DNA of 17,253 nt from Flavobacteriales bacterium UBA2104 (GCA_002331485.1 DCYS01000008.1:1-17253), one strand, 5' to 3'. Numbered from the stretch's first letter, positions 8,864 through 16,620 are shown. The notes: generated by a model from the sequence alone, not told the origin. Numbers and translations: made by a program.

Positions 8864-9703
8864 CTACAGTTTTTTTAATATCATAACTGCCCAAGTCTCA
8901 TAAGTTAATGAGTCGTGCAGGTTAAATTTACTTTTTTTTGCGGCTTCCTCCAATTCTGATATATCTGATTCGAAAAAGCCACTAAGTAAGAGTAATCCAT
9001 CTTTATGAGATCGAACAGAATATGAAGGAAGATGGGCTTTGAGAACATTTTTGTTGATGTTTGCAAATATAATATCAAACTCTTGTTCAGGAACTACATC
9101 AATATCTCCCTCTTTAACTGTGAAGTTTGTCACCTCATTTCTTTCAATATTCTCAACGGCATTCTCACATGCACCTGTTTCAATATCTGTACCAAAAATA
9201 TCTTTAGCCCCTAGTTTAGCAGCTAGAATCCCTAATATTCCTGTTCCTGTTCCAACATCCAGTACAGATTTATTTTTTATGTCAAGATCAAGAATAGCTT
9301 TTGATAGTAAATATGTAGTTTGATGATGTCCTGTCCCAAACGACATTTGAGGCTGGATGACAACACTATGCTCATATTCTGAAGTGTTGATATCATGAAA
9401 CGGAGCATATATGATCAGTTTTTTATCAACCTCAACCGGAGAAAAATCAGATTCCCATGTTTCATTCCAGTTTTGGTGGGGAATAACTACTTTTTTAAAT
9501 GAAATTTCACAGCTTTCCCTCTTATAGCGGTCAGCTATTATGTCTATTTCTTCTTTGTTGAATTCATTAACCGGGATATACGCTTGTAACTTGCTGTCTT
9601 CTTCAGTAAAACTTTCAAAACCAATTTCAGCTAGATCATTGATTATAATTTCTGTCCAAGGTTTTTTTGGATTTATGTTCAGTTCAAGCTTTATATAATC
9701 CAT
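8864..9703 (-). CDS. prmA: Ribosomal protein L11 methyltransferase
   Basis: This cytoplasmic SAM-dependent enzyme trimethylates ribosomal protein L11. I chose the ATG at 9703 (279 aa, starting MDYIKLELN). An upstream in-frame ATG at 9739 would add 12 residues lying inside the end of tpiA. The chosen start leaves a 1-nt gap after the tpiA stop and fits the family's usual length. The N-terminal substrate-recognition domain covers about residues 1-90. The family signature PQMSFGTGHHQTT lies at 118-130, the SAM-binding motif VLDVGTGTGILGILAAKLGA at 147-166, the acidic ribose-binding residue in GTDIETGA at 171-178, and the post-motif FANINKNVL at 213-221. It sits between tpiA and the large exported protein with very tight spacing. 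Confidence 0.95.
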   Translation of the reverse strand: MDYIKLELNINPKKPWTEIIINDLAEIGFESFTEEDSKLQAYIPVNEFNKEEIDIIADRYKRESCEISFKKVVIPHQNWNETWESDFSPVEVDKKLIIYAPFHDINTSEYEHSVVIQPQMSFGTGHHQTTYLLSKAILDLDIKNKSVLDVGTGTGILGILAAKLGAKDIFGTDIETGACENAVENIERNEVTNFTVKEGDIDVVPEQEFDIIFANINKNVLKAHLPSYSVRSHKDGLLLLSGFFESDISELEEAAKKSKFNLHDSLTYETWAVMILKKL

Positions 9704-9704
9704 T

Positions 9705-10451
9705 TTAATTAAGCGTGTTAATGATCTGAATGAAATCATCAGCTTTCAGAGATGCCCCACCAATTAATCCTCCATCGATATGTTCCATGGTGAAAAGTTC
9801 TTTAGCATTTGTAGGCTTACAACTTCCCCCATATAAGATTGTCGCGTTTTCTGCTATTTCATTGTCGTAGTTTTCTGCTATTGCATTTCGGATCAAACGA
9901 TGCATATCATTCGCCTGTTCAGGTGATGCAGTTTTACCAGTACCAATAGCCCAAACAGGTTCATAAGCAAAAACGATCTTTCTTATCTTTTCAGCTGGAA
10001 GATGAAAACAACCTTCCTTGATCTGATCGATCACGACTGCCTCATGTTTTCCAGATTCTCTTTCTTCTAGAGTCTCACCACAACAATAAAATGGAGTAAT
10101 GTTATTCTCGAGCGCAGCGTCAACTTTACTTTTTAAAAAATCATTCGTTTCATGAAACAGCTGCCTTCTTTCAGAGTGACCAATTAAAACAGATTGAACA
10201 CCACTAGACTGAAGTTGAAACATACTTATTTCTCCTGTAAATGCACCTTTTTTCTCAGGGTGACCATTCTGAGCACCGATCTGAATATACCCTTCTTTTT
10301 CAACTAAAAGAGGTAAGTAAAGGCTCGGAGTAAATTGATAGATGTCACATTTTGGATCCATTATTTGATTCTCAACATCTCGATTCAGCTGAACAGCTTC
10401 TTCCGCTGTAAGATTCATTTTCCAATTACCTGCAACTATTTTTTTTCTCAT
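9705..10451 (-). CDS. tpiA: Triosephosphate isomerase
   Basis: This cytoplasmic glycolytic enzyme interconverts dihydroxyacetone phosphate and glyceraldehyde-3-phosphate. The 248 residues are normal for the family, and the TIM-barrel landmarks are complete: Asn9 and Lys11 in AGNWKMN, GAFTGEIS (69-76), catalytic His92 in IGHSERR, catalytic Glu164 in AYEPVWAIGTGKTA with flexible loop 6 (about 165-175), and the phosphate-binding YGGS (207-210) and GLIGGASL (228-235). The start is 3 nt after the stop of the DoxX-like gene. The product also interconverts with glycerol-3-phosphate, the PlsY substrate, but this metabolic link within the operon is inference. Confidence 0.98.
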   Translation of the reverse strand: MRKKIVAGNWKMNLTAEEAVQLNRDVENQIMDPKCDIYQFTPSLYLPLLVEKEGYIQIGAQNGHPEKKGAFTGEISMFQLQSSGVQSVLIGHSERRQLFHETNDFLKSKVDAALENNITPFYCCGETLEERESGKHEAVVIDQIKEGCFHLPAEKIRKIVFAYEPVWAIGTGKTASPEQANDMHRLIRNAIAENYDNEIAENATILYGGSCKPTNAKELFTMEHIDGGLIGGASLKADDFIQIINTLN

Positions 10452-10454
10452 ATT

Positions 10455-12347
10455 CTATTCAATGTCTAATATGTTCTTAACTAACCAGTCCCAAGATGGT
10501 GTTGATCTAAATGGGTATTTACCTTCAACTATACCATTTTTCAATACCATCAATGTTGGGTTTGATCGAGTTATAGCTTTCAATTCTGTGTCATCATTTT
10601 GGACAGTGGGTATGTCTAATCCATATTTATCTCTGAAAGCTAATACTTCATCTTTTGTAGCCGTAGAAATCAAGATCATATCGATATCATTTGCATCAGC
10701 TTTCTCAGCGATCTCTTTGAGTCGTTCTATTCGACTGAAATTACCCTTTTCAAGATCTCTACTCATCACAAGAAGGATCTGATCACTATTGAGAATATGA
10801 TCTTTCAAACTTATCTCTGAAAATGATTCTTTTAATCGAAGTAATGTATCTCCAATAACGTAGGTAGATGTGTCCCAGTCTTCAACGTAAAACTCCTCTA
10901 ATAATTGAGGGTATCGATTACCAGATGACTTTTCAATTACATCAACATATTTTACACGATTACTATCGATCGTTTCCTCGATATAGTCAAACTCTTTTTC
11001 TGTAGCAGTTAAACTCGATACGTCAATAACAGGGTTAAACTGCTGAATTGATGGTAAAATAGCTTCCTTGATCGTTATCGTTCTTCTTTCAACAAACTCC
11101 CATTTATCTTTATTTCCCCAAATGTACTTTGTACTCTCATCTAAAGCAGTGAAAGTCGTATCTTCACCTGTAGATTTGTTTTTATAAACGAGAACATTCT
11201 CATATTCTCCTTGCTCACCGTCGTTCATTCGCTCTATCAGGTTACTTCCAACATGATAAGGACGATAATCCTTCATAGGTCTATACATCAGAACATACGT
11301 TACAAATAGAGCACATATACCGGTGATCACAAGGAAAATTCCTAGGTCATTTCCAAATATTTTACCTCCCGTTCTTTTGATCCACAGTGCAAAAAGTAGA
11401 ATGACGATCGCGAAAATAATTGGGAATCCCCAGCCAAAAATGTAAGAAAAGAAGCTTACAAAAAGTAAACTAAAGAAGATCAAGATAGTATTTTCTTGAG
11501 TTGTGTTTGGAGCGATCTTTCTTCTAGATGCGAATATGATGATCACGAGATACAAAAGAACAAGGTCTTTCCAAAATGACTCAGAAGGAGTTAGAGATCT
11601 ACCTACAGATCCTTTTAGTGCGTCACCAAAACATCCACAATCATCTACACATTGAGGTTTCTTAACCTCTCTTATTGTGACCTCTGTAGAAGTCTTATTT
11701 AAAATTGTAATGTTCTCATTGTGTTCTGCCTGAGGAATTTTTGCTTGTGCTTCAGGTGACGAAATGCCATAAGTGTCAACATCGGTAAAAGTGCTGTTAG
11801 GATCACATTCTTTAGTGTGCCAGGTCAATAATGTGAAAAACACCATCATTGCTAATGTCAACCATGAGGCTAGCTTCAATCTACGTCCAAGAATGATAAG
11901 TGCTCCAAGAAGAATTTCTAATACACAAATTAAAATACTTAAGAATAGTGCCTGATCGATGAGAAACTCTAGAGAGAACGATTCCCAACCAAACAGATCT
12001 TTAACTCGATATGCCAATGCTCCATCTTCAAAATACTCCTCCAGTTTATAAGCAAAGCCTTTTGGATCATTCGCTTTGATCAATCCAGATACGATGAATA
12101 ATCCACCAACAATAACCCTCGATACATATGCGAACAGCAACATACCTTCAAAGATGATCAATGCTCCAATACTGATTCCTAATAAAGAGAAGCCAAGGAT
12201 CTTAAAGACGAGTGCAGCAGTAGTTTCACTATAGGTTTCATGAAAACCTAAAACAAGAAAAACAACAGCCAATAAGTTGATGATAACAGCAAAACTGTTG
12301 AAGAGTAAAGACTTACCTGACAATGACTTGGTTTTACTTTTAAGCAT
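10455..12347 (-). CDS. DoxX/BT_3928-like polytopic membrane protein with C-terminal thioredoxin-like domain
   Basis: The first 360 residues of this 630-residue protein hold about nine hydrophobic segments (near 16-36, 46-72, 75-91, 130-153, 158-176, 262-275, 286-305, 307-323 and 334-355). They include a DoxX-like block (VSRVIVGGLFIVSGLIKANDP, starting near 75). Between two segments lies a soluble loop with CVDDCGCFGDALKG (233-246), a Cys-rich signature of Bacteroidota BT_3928-type proteins. The C-terminal 270 residues are soluble. The last 110 look thioredoxin-like, with strand DQILLVMSRD (522-531), helix, strand DIDMILIST (554-562), and SNPTLMVLKNG (595-605), which carries the expected cis-proline. 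No CxxC is present in that domain. The start overlaps the upstream DUF1599 gene by 8 nt, suggesting translational coupling. A redox or quinone-linked membrane role is known for relatives and only inferred here. Confidence 0.88.
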   Translation of the reverse strand: MLKSKTKSLSGKSLLFNSFAVIINLLAVVFLVLGFHETYSETTAALVFKILGFSLLGISIGALIIFEGMLLFAYVSRVIVGGLFIVSGLIKANDPKGFAYKLEEYFEDGALAYRVKDLFGWESFSLEFLIDQALFLSILICVLEILLGALIILGRRLKLASWLTLAMMVFFTLLTWHTKECDPNSTFTDVDTYGISSPEAQAKIPQAEHNENITILNKTSTEVTIREVKKPQCVDDCGCFGDALKGSVGRSLTPSESFWKDLVLLYLVIIIFASRRKIAPNTTQENTILIFFSLLFVSFFSYIFGWGFPIIFAIVILLFALWIKRTGGKIFGNDLGIFLVITGICALFVTYVLMYRPMKDYRPYHVGSNLIERMNDGEQGEYENVLVYKNKSTGEDTTFTALDESTKYIWGNKDKWEFVERRTITIKEAILPSIQQFNPVIDVSSLTATEKEFDYIEETIDSNRVKYVDVIEKSSGNRYPQLLEEFYVEDWDTSTYVIGDTLLRLKESFSEISLKDHILNSDQILLVMSRDLEKGNFSRIERLKEIAEKADANDIDMILISTATKDEVLAFRDKYGLDIPTVQNDDTELKAITRSNPTLMVLKNGIVEGKYPFRSTPSWDWLVKNILDIE

Positions 12348-12894
12348 TTTCCGTTGTATTAAATGTTAAATGGATCAGGGCAAAAACGGCGTAGTTGAGC
12401 ATATCGTAATAATTTGCGTCAATTCCTTCACTGATCAATGTTTCACCTTGGTTATCTTCAATTTGTTTAACACGGAGAAGCTTCATTAGTATAAGATCTG
12501 TCAACGAGCTCACCCTCATGTCTCTCCAGGCTTCACCATAGTCGTGGTTCTTTTTCTCCATGAGCGACATTGCTTCAGATGAAAATTCATCATACAATCT
12601 CATCGCTTCACTCGGAGCGATCTCGATAGATAAACTGTCGTCACTTTCGAGTTGCACAAGTGCCATTATACAGTAATTTACGATTGCAACAAACTCATCT
12701 TCAATATTTTCACCTACCTTGTTTTCGCCAGTATCCTGAACCGTACGAATTCGTTGAGCCTTGATAAAGATCTGATCAGTCAGTGAACTTGGCCTAAGGA
12801 TTCTCCAGGCAGTACCGTAATCCTTGGTTTTCTTTTCGAATATCTCACGACAATTAGAGATTACTTTCGTATATTGTTCGACTGTTTCAGACAT
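12340..12894 (-). CDS. DUF1599-family protein with internal duplication
   Basis: This 184-residue, probably cytoplasmic protein is two copies of one domain. DYGTAWRILRPSSLTD (25-40) recurs as DYGEAWRDMRVSSLTD (118-133), each followed by a helix with a conserved Lys/Arg pattern and then an Asn-Tyr helix (IVNYCIMALVQLE and MLNYAVFALIHLT). This matches DUF1599, which I recall being associated with nucleotide modification in comparative genomics; its biochemistry is not established. No signal peptide or membrane helix is seen. It is the first gene of the minus-strand operon, overlaps the DoxX-like gene by 8 nt, and its start codon is 20 bp from that of the divergent folP. The DUF1599-DoxX-tpiA order is, to my knowledge, common in Bacteroidota. 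Confidence 0.88.
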   Translation of the reverse strand: MSETVEQYTKVISNCREIFEKKTKDYGTAWRILRPSSLTDQIFIKAQRIRTVQDTGENKVGENIEDEFVAIVNYCIMALVQLESDDSLSIEIAPSEAMRLYDEFSSEAMSLMEKKNHDYGEAWRDMRVSSLTDLILMKLLRVKQIEDNQGETLISEGIDANYYDMLNYAVFALIHLTFNTTENA

Positions 12895-12914
12895 TGTTTT
12901 ATCGTACTAAATTA

Positions 12915-13763
12915 ATGGACGGGAAAGATAATAAAATAGAATCAAATAATTTCATCAATGTTTCGGGTAACTTGCTTGATTTATCCAAAAAGCAGGTCAT
13001 GGGAATCATTAACGTGAATAATGATTCATTCTATGATGGGTCGAGAAGAACTTCTGTAGAACAAGCGGTAAAGGCTGTTGAAGTTCAGATAGAGCAGGGG
13101 GCGGATATAATTGATCTTGGAGCGATCTCTACACGTCCCAATGCTGATCTTGAGAGCACCGAAGTTGAAGTGTCCAGGTTATTACCGGTATTAAAGGAAG
13201 TACGAAGACTGTTCCCTGATCTGATCATCAGTGTAGATACTTTTAGGTCTGATGTTGCAGATCAGGCTATTGGAGAAGGGGCTGATATTATCAATGATGT
13301 TTATGGAGGAAGGTATGATGGTCAAATGTTTTCTCTTATTGCTAAGCATAAGGTTCCGTACATATTGATGCATAGTAGAGGGTTTTCACAAGATATGATG
13401 GAGTTGACTTCATACCAAAACGTTGTCAATGATGTTATTCATGAATTATCAAATTCCATTTCCGAATTGAGAGATCTAGGAGTTAAGGATATTATAATTG
13501 ATCCTGGATTTGGTTTCGCAAAGAATATTGATCAGAACTATGAATTGCTGCATGGTCTTGATCAATTTTCTATTCTTGATGTTCCTGTATTGGCAGGTTT
13601 GTCAAGAAAATCTATGATCTATAAGAAATTAGATGTAGACCCGCGAGAGGCACTAAATGGGACGACCATTTTGAATACACTTGCAGTTTTAAAAGGAGCA
13701 AGTATTCTTAGAGTCCATGATGTTAAACAAGCAAAAGAGGTTATAACTTTATTAGAGAATTGA
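12915..13763 (+). CDS. folP: Dihydropteroate synthase
   Basis: This folate-pathway enzyme condenses p-aminobenzoate with dihydropterin pyrophosphate and is the sulfonamide target. I chose the ATG at 12915 (282 aa). The frame extends to a TTG at 12894, but that lies at the start of the divergent gene and adds nothing conserved. Motifs in order are GIINVNNDSFYDGSR (loop 1, family form NVTPDSF), IDLGAISTRPNA (loop 2, family form DIGGESTRPGA), SVDTFRS, ADIINDVYGG, YILMHSRG, IIDPGFGFAKN (pterin-binding Asp), LAGLSRKS (Lys) and RVHDV (Arg and His). The catalytic and binding residues are therefore present, although loops 1 and 2 depart from the usual wording. It leads the plus-strand genes, with the kinase ATG 1 nt after its stop. 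Confidence 0.95.
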   Translation: MDGKDNKIESNNFINVSGNLLDLSKKQVMGIINVNNDSFYDGSRRTSVEQAVKAVEVQIEQGADIIDLGAISTRPNADLESTEVEVSRLLPVLKEVRRLFPDLIISVDTFRSDVADQAIGEGADIINDVYGGRYDGQMFSLIAKHKVPYILMHSRGFSQDMMELTSYQNVVNDVIHELSNSISELRDLGVKDIIIDPGFGFAKNIDQNYELLHGLDQFSILDVPVLAGLSRKSMIYKKLDVDPREALNGTTILNTLAVLKGASILRVHDVKQAKEVITLLEN

Positions 13764-13764
13764 A

Positions 13765-15276
13765 ATGGAATTGACAAACGATCTTTACGAGGTGCTTTTT
13801 GAATCTATACAAGAGGGTTTAATCCTTGTAAACGGTAAAGGTGTTATTGTTCAGAATAATCGAACGGCTGAAGAACTCTTTGGATATGATGAAGGAGAAA
13901 TGATTGGTCTTCGAATAGAAAAGTTAGTTCCAAAAAAATATAGGGAAGGCCACACTGATCATCGTGAACGATATACAAAGAATCCAGAGAAGAGATCAAT
14001 GGGTTCCATGCTGAAGTTGAGTGGAGAGCGTAAAGATGGAAGCGTATTTCCAGTAGAGGTAAGCTTGAATCCTTTGCTAAAAGAAGGTAGAGAGAAATAT
14101 GTTGTAGCCTTGGTTTCGGATGTGTCGATTCGAAGAAAAGCTGAAGAAGAGTTAGAGAAACTCACTGAGTCGCTTGAGCAAAAAGTTAAGGAAAGAACTA
14201 TTGAGCTAAGAGAAAGTGAGCAATTGTACAAAAGTATCTCTAGGAATTTTCCTGGTGGTGTGATCAGTATTTTTGATCGTTCATTTAAGTACTTATTTGC
14301 AGAGGGACAGGGGCTTTTTGATCTCGGTATCGAAACTGAAGATTTAATTGGACTAGATTATTTAGACCGCATAGTTCCCGAAGCAAGAGATCATGTAAAA
14401 TCGGAGTTAGAACATGTCTTTAATGGTGAGTTGAGAAATTTTGAAGTTGAAGTGGGAAGTAGAACTTACCTTCTCAATGCGGTGCCGCTCGCCAATGAAA
14501 ATGGAGAGATTGATAGAATACTTGTTGTTGAAAAGAATGTAACGGATCGAAAAAAAATGGAGCGTACTTTAGAGTCAAATCTCGAGAAAGAAAGAGAATT
14601 GAATGAGATGAAATCGCGCTTTGTTTCGATGGCTTCTCATGAATTCAGAACTCCGTTAACGACCATAAATTCCTCTGCAGGTCTTATACTGAGATACAAC
14701 GAGAAAAATGACTCAGAAAAGATCGAAAAGCATATATTGAGAATCAAGAACTCAGTAAGAAACCTTACTTCTATTTTAAATGATTTCTTGTCTTTAGAAA
14801 AATTAGAAAGTGGCAAAATAGAGACGGTTTTAAGTCAATGTGATCTGGTAATTATCATTAAAGAGATCATTGAAGAGCTCGAGGATATTAAAAAGCAAGG
14901 ACAGGAGTTTATCTGTAATTGTCCATCTCAAATAATACTTCAATCTGACCCGCAGTTATTGAAGAACATTATCCTAAACCTGCTGTCTAATGCAATTAAG
15001 TATTCTAATGTAAACGGTAAAATTGAGCTTAGTGTTATAGAAAATGATGCTTTAGTAGAACTTAGTGTTAAGGATGACGGTATTGGCATTCCAGAGAAAG
15101 ATCAGAAACGTATGTTTGACCGTTTCTTTAGAGCTGGGAATGTAACCAATATTGAGGGGACAGGTTTAGGGTTGAATATAGTGAATCGTTACATTAAGTT
15201 ATTGGATGGTGAGATCTCCTTTACATCCGAGGAGGGTGTTGGGACAACATTTTTTATTAAATTGCCAAAAAAATAG
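13765..15276 (+). CDS. Soluble PAS-PAS sensor histidine kinase
   Basis: The 503 residues contain no membrane segment, so the signal is probably sensed in the cytoplasm. Residues 5-125 form a PAS domain (NNRTAEELFGYDEGEMIGLRI, then a PAC-like VALVSDVSIRRKAEEEL). A coiled linker follows at 125-155, and a second, more divergent PAS domain (about 155-265) ends in VEKNVTDRKKME. The HisKA phosphoacceptor is His292 in SMASHEFRTPL. The ATPase domain shows the N box NLLSNAIKYS (405-414), G1 DDGIGIP (437-443), F box FDRFFRAG (451-458) and G2 GTGLGLNIV (465-473), so an active kinase is expected. Translation is likely coupled to folP (TGA, one base, ATG). The regulator gene follows after 28 nt and is the probable partner. 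The ligand is unknown. Confidence 0.95.
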   Translation: MELTNDLYEVLFESIQEGLILVNGKGVIVQNNRTAEELFGYDEGEMIGLRIEKLVPKKYREGHTDHRERYTKNPEKRSMGSMLKLSGERKDGSVFPVEVSLNPLLKEGREKYVVALVSDVSIRRKAEEELEKLTESLEQKVKERTIELRESEQLYKSISRNFPGGVISIFDRSFKYLFAEGQGLFDLGIETEDLIGLDYLDRIVPEARDHVKSELEHVFNGELRNFEVEVGSRTYLLNAVPLANENGEIDRILVVEKNVTDRKKMERTLESNLEKERELNEMKSRFVSMASHEFRTPLTTINSSAGLILRYNEKNDSEKIEKHILRIKNSVRNLTSILNDFLSLEKLESGKIETVLSQCDLVIIIKEIIEELEDIKKQGQEFICNCPSQIILQSDPQLLKNIILNLLSNAIKYSNVNGKIELSVIENDALVELSVKDDGIGIPEKDQKRMFDRFFRAGNVTNIEGTGLGLNIVNRYIKLLDGEISFTSEEGVGTTFFIKLPKK

Positions 15277-15304
15277 ATTTTCACCATAAAAGTTATATGC
15301 ACTT

Positions 15305-16360
15305 ATGAAGACCATTGCCGTTATTGAGGATAATAGTGAGATGCGAGAAAACATCGCTGAGATTCTTGAGCTAGCTGATTACGATGTGATAACTGCTGAA
15401 AATGGCAAGGAAGGAGTTGATCTAGTTAAAAAGAACTTGCCTGATCTCATATTGTGCGATATAATGATGCCAGAGTTAGATGGTTATGGTGTTTTGTATT
15501 ACCTGAGTAAGATCCCTGATACTCGTGCAATTCCTTTCATATTTTTAACTGCCAAAACCGAGCGGTCTGATTTTAGGAAAGGAATGAATATGGGGGCGGA
15601 TGATTACTTGAGTAAGCCATTCGAGGAAATGGAATTATTATCTGCTATTGAATCTCGACTTGAAAAAAGAAATCGTTTTGCGGCAGTTCAGGAAGCATCG
15701 AATAAGTGGAACAGCTTTAAAGAGGTTGTATGTGATCTAACAGGTTTAGATGACCTTAAAGATAGTGCTCAGGTTAAAACTTACGGAAAACGGGAGCAGA
15801 TATATTTTGCTGGAGATTCTCCAAAATGGTTGTTTTATGTTGTTAATGGCCATGTGCGCAACTATAAAGTGACAGATGATGATAAAGAACTTGTTACTGG
15901 TTTGTATGGGCCAGGAGAGTTTTTCGGTTACATTGATCTCCTAGCAAATGATGAGTACAAGGAATACTCTGTTGCGATTGAAAGCGCAAAGTTAGCGTTG
16001 ATCCCTCGTGAGGAGTTCGAGCAATTAATGCTTTCTAATAAAGATGTTTCTATCAATTTTATAAAATTACTTGCTGGTAATATTGTAGAAAAGGAGGATG
16101 AATTGGTAAATCTGGCTTATAATACGGTAAGAAAACGAGTTGCTTCTGCATTGAGTAAATTATATATTAAATATAAAGAAGGACTCGCTGATAGGGTAGA
16201 GGTGACTGTAACAAGAGATGAGCTTGCTAGTATGGTAGGTACTGCTACTGAATCCGTGATCAGAATCTTAAGCGAGTTTAAGTCTGACGGTTACATTAAG
16301 TCAAAAGGCTCTTTGATTACAATCCTAGATTACGAGTCGTTGAGAGACTATCGATATTAG
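15305..16360 (+). CDS. Response regulator with CRP/FNR-type DNA-binding output
   Basis: Of 351 residues, about 1-120 form a receiver domain with the acidic pair Glu8/Asp9, phosphoacceptor Asp52 in CDIMMPELDG, Thr82 in FLTAKT and Lys104 in SKPF, all the residues needed for phosphorylation. Residues about 145-265 form a cyclic-nucleotide-binding-like beta roll. Its phosphate-binding cassette region (GPGEFFGYIDLLANDEYKE, about 202-220) has the Gly-Glu but lacks the Arg-Ala-(Ser/Thr) that contacts cyclic nucleotide, so cAMP binding is doubtful. Residues 272-345 form a CRP-type winged helix (TRDELASMVGTATESVIRIL). The receiver probably controls DNA binding by a CRP-like dimer. It is downstream of, and probably paired with, the histidine kinase. 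The gene ends about 90 bp before the first rRNA promoter. Target genes are unknown. Confidence 0.94.
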   Translation: MKTIAVIEDNSEMRENIAEILELADYDVITAENGKEGVDLVKKNLPDLILCDIMMPELDGYGVLYYLSKIPDTRAIPFIFLTAKTERSDFRKGMNMGADDYLSKPFEEMELLSAIESRLEKRNRFAAVQEASNKWNSFKEVVCDLTGLDDLKDSAQVKTYGKREQIYFAGDSPKWLFYVVNGHVRNYKVTDDDKELVTGLYGPGEFFGYIDLLANDEYKEYSVAIESAKLALIPREEFEQLMLSNKDVSINFIKLLAGNIVEKEDELVNLAYNTVRKRVASALSKLYIKYKEGLADRVEVTVTRDELASMVGTATESVIRILSEFKSDGYIKSKGSLITILDYESLRDYRY

Positions 16361-16374
16361 TTTCGATTTTTTTT
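16350..16374 (+). terminator. Weak intrinsic terminator overlapping the response-regulator stop codon
   Basis: ATCGA (16350-16354) pairs with TCGAT (16363-16367) around an 8-nt loop and is followed by an eight-T run (16367-16374). The stem is only 5 bp and the stop codon (16358-16360) lies in the loop. It is placed where it would separate the kinase/regulator transcript from the rRNA operon. The short stem makes this tentative. Confidence 0.5.
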
Positions 16375-16430
16375 ATTGATATAACATATAGGTTCATAGC
16401 GAGTTATAAGTCTTTGATCGAAAACCAGCA

Positions 16431-16500
16431 AAAAAACTTTCAGAAAATGCTTGTGGGAATAAAAAAGCGCTCTATCTTTGCAGCCCCGCAAACGAGTGGT
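16431..16500 (+). promoter_or_regulatory. rRNA promoter P1
   Basis: TTG at 16451-16453 and TATCTTTG at 16473-16480 are separated by 19 bp, an exact match to the Bacteroidota -33/-7 consensus (TTG, N19, TAnnTTTG). An A-rich stretch ending in CTTTCA (16431-16442) just upstream may act as an UP-like element. The 24 bp from the -7 box onward are identical in P2. Just downstream, CCGC (16486-16489) can pair with GTGG (16496-16499) around AAACGA, using one G-T pair. Confidence 0.8.
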
Positions 16501-16536
16501 GTTTAAACAGAAATAAAGAAATGATAAAGAAAATTT

Positions 16537-16606
16537 AAAAGTTTTCATTTTTTTGCTTGCGGAAAGAAAAAAGCTGTGTATCTTTGCAGCCCCGCAAACG
16601 AGCGGT
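16537..16606 (+). promoter_or_regulatory. rRNA promoter P2 (duplicate of the P1 core)
   Basis: TTG at 16557-16559 and TATCTTTG at 16579-16586 are separated by 19 bp. The 24 bp starting at the -7 box are identical to P1, 106 bp upstream. An AT-rich block with TTTTCA (16537-16550) precedes it, as at P1. Downstream, CCGC (16592-16595) pairs perfectly with GCGG (16602-16605) around the same AAACGA loop. Confidence 0.8.
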
Positions 16607-16620
16607 TCAGATGAAAGCGA

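Larger units (their letters stand above)
1..12894 (-). other. Probable seven-gene operon (DUF1599, DoxX-like, tpiA, prmA, large exported protein, plsY, repeat protein)
   Basis: All seven genes are on the minus strand with junctions of -8, 3, 1, 4, 7 and 44 nt and no terminator-like hairpin between them. The only gap wide enough for an internal promoter is the 44 bp before the repeat protein. Expression from a single promoter upstream of 12894 is inferred. That promoter must overlap the folP 5' region. Confidence 0.7.

Noticed and set aside
9704..9739. Upstream ATG at 9739 for prmA
   Set aside because: It would place 12 extra residues inside tpiA. The ATG at 9703 gives the normal family N-terminus and spacing.
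12894..12914. TTG start for folP at 12894
   Set aside because: The ATG at 12915 is the better codon, and the extra residues MFYRTKL match nothing expected in the family.
12923..12945. TATCTTTC on the minus strand as the operon promoter
   Set aside because: It is close to TAnnTTTG, but the only TTG nearby leaves a 12-bp spacer instead of about 19, so I did not call it.
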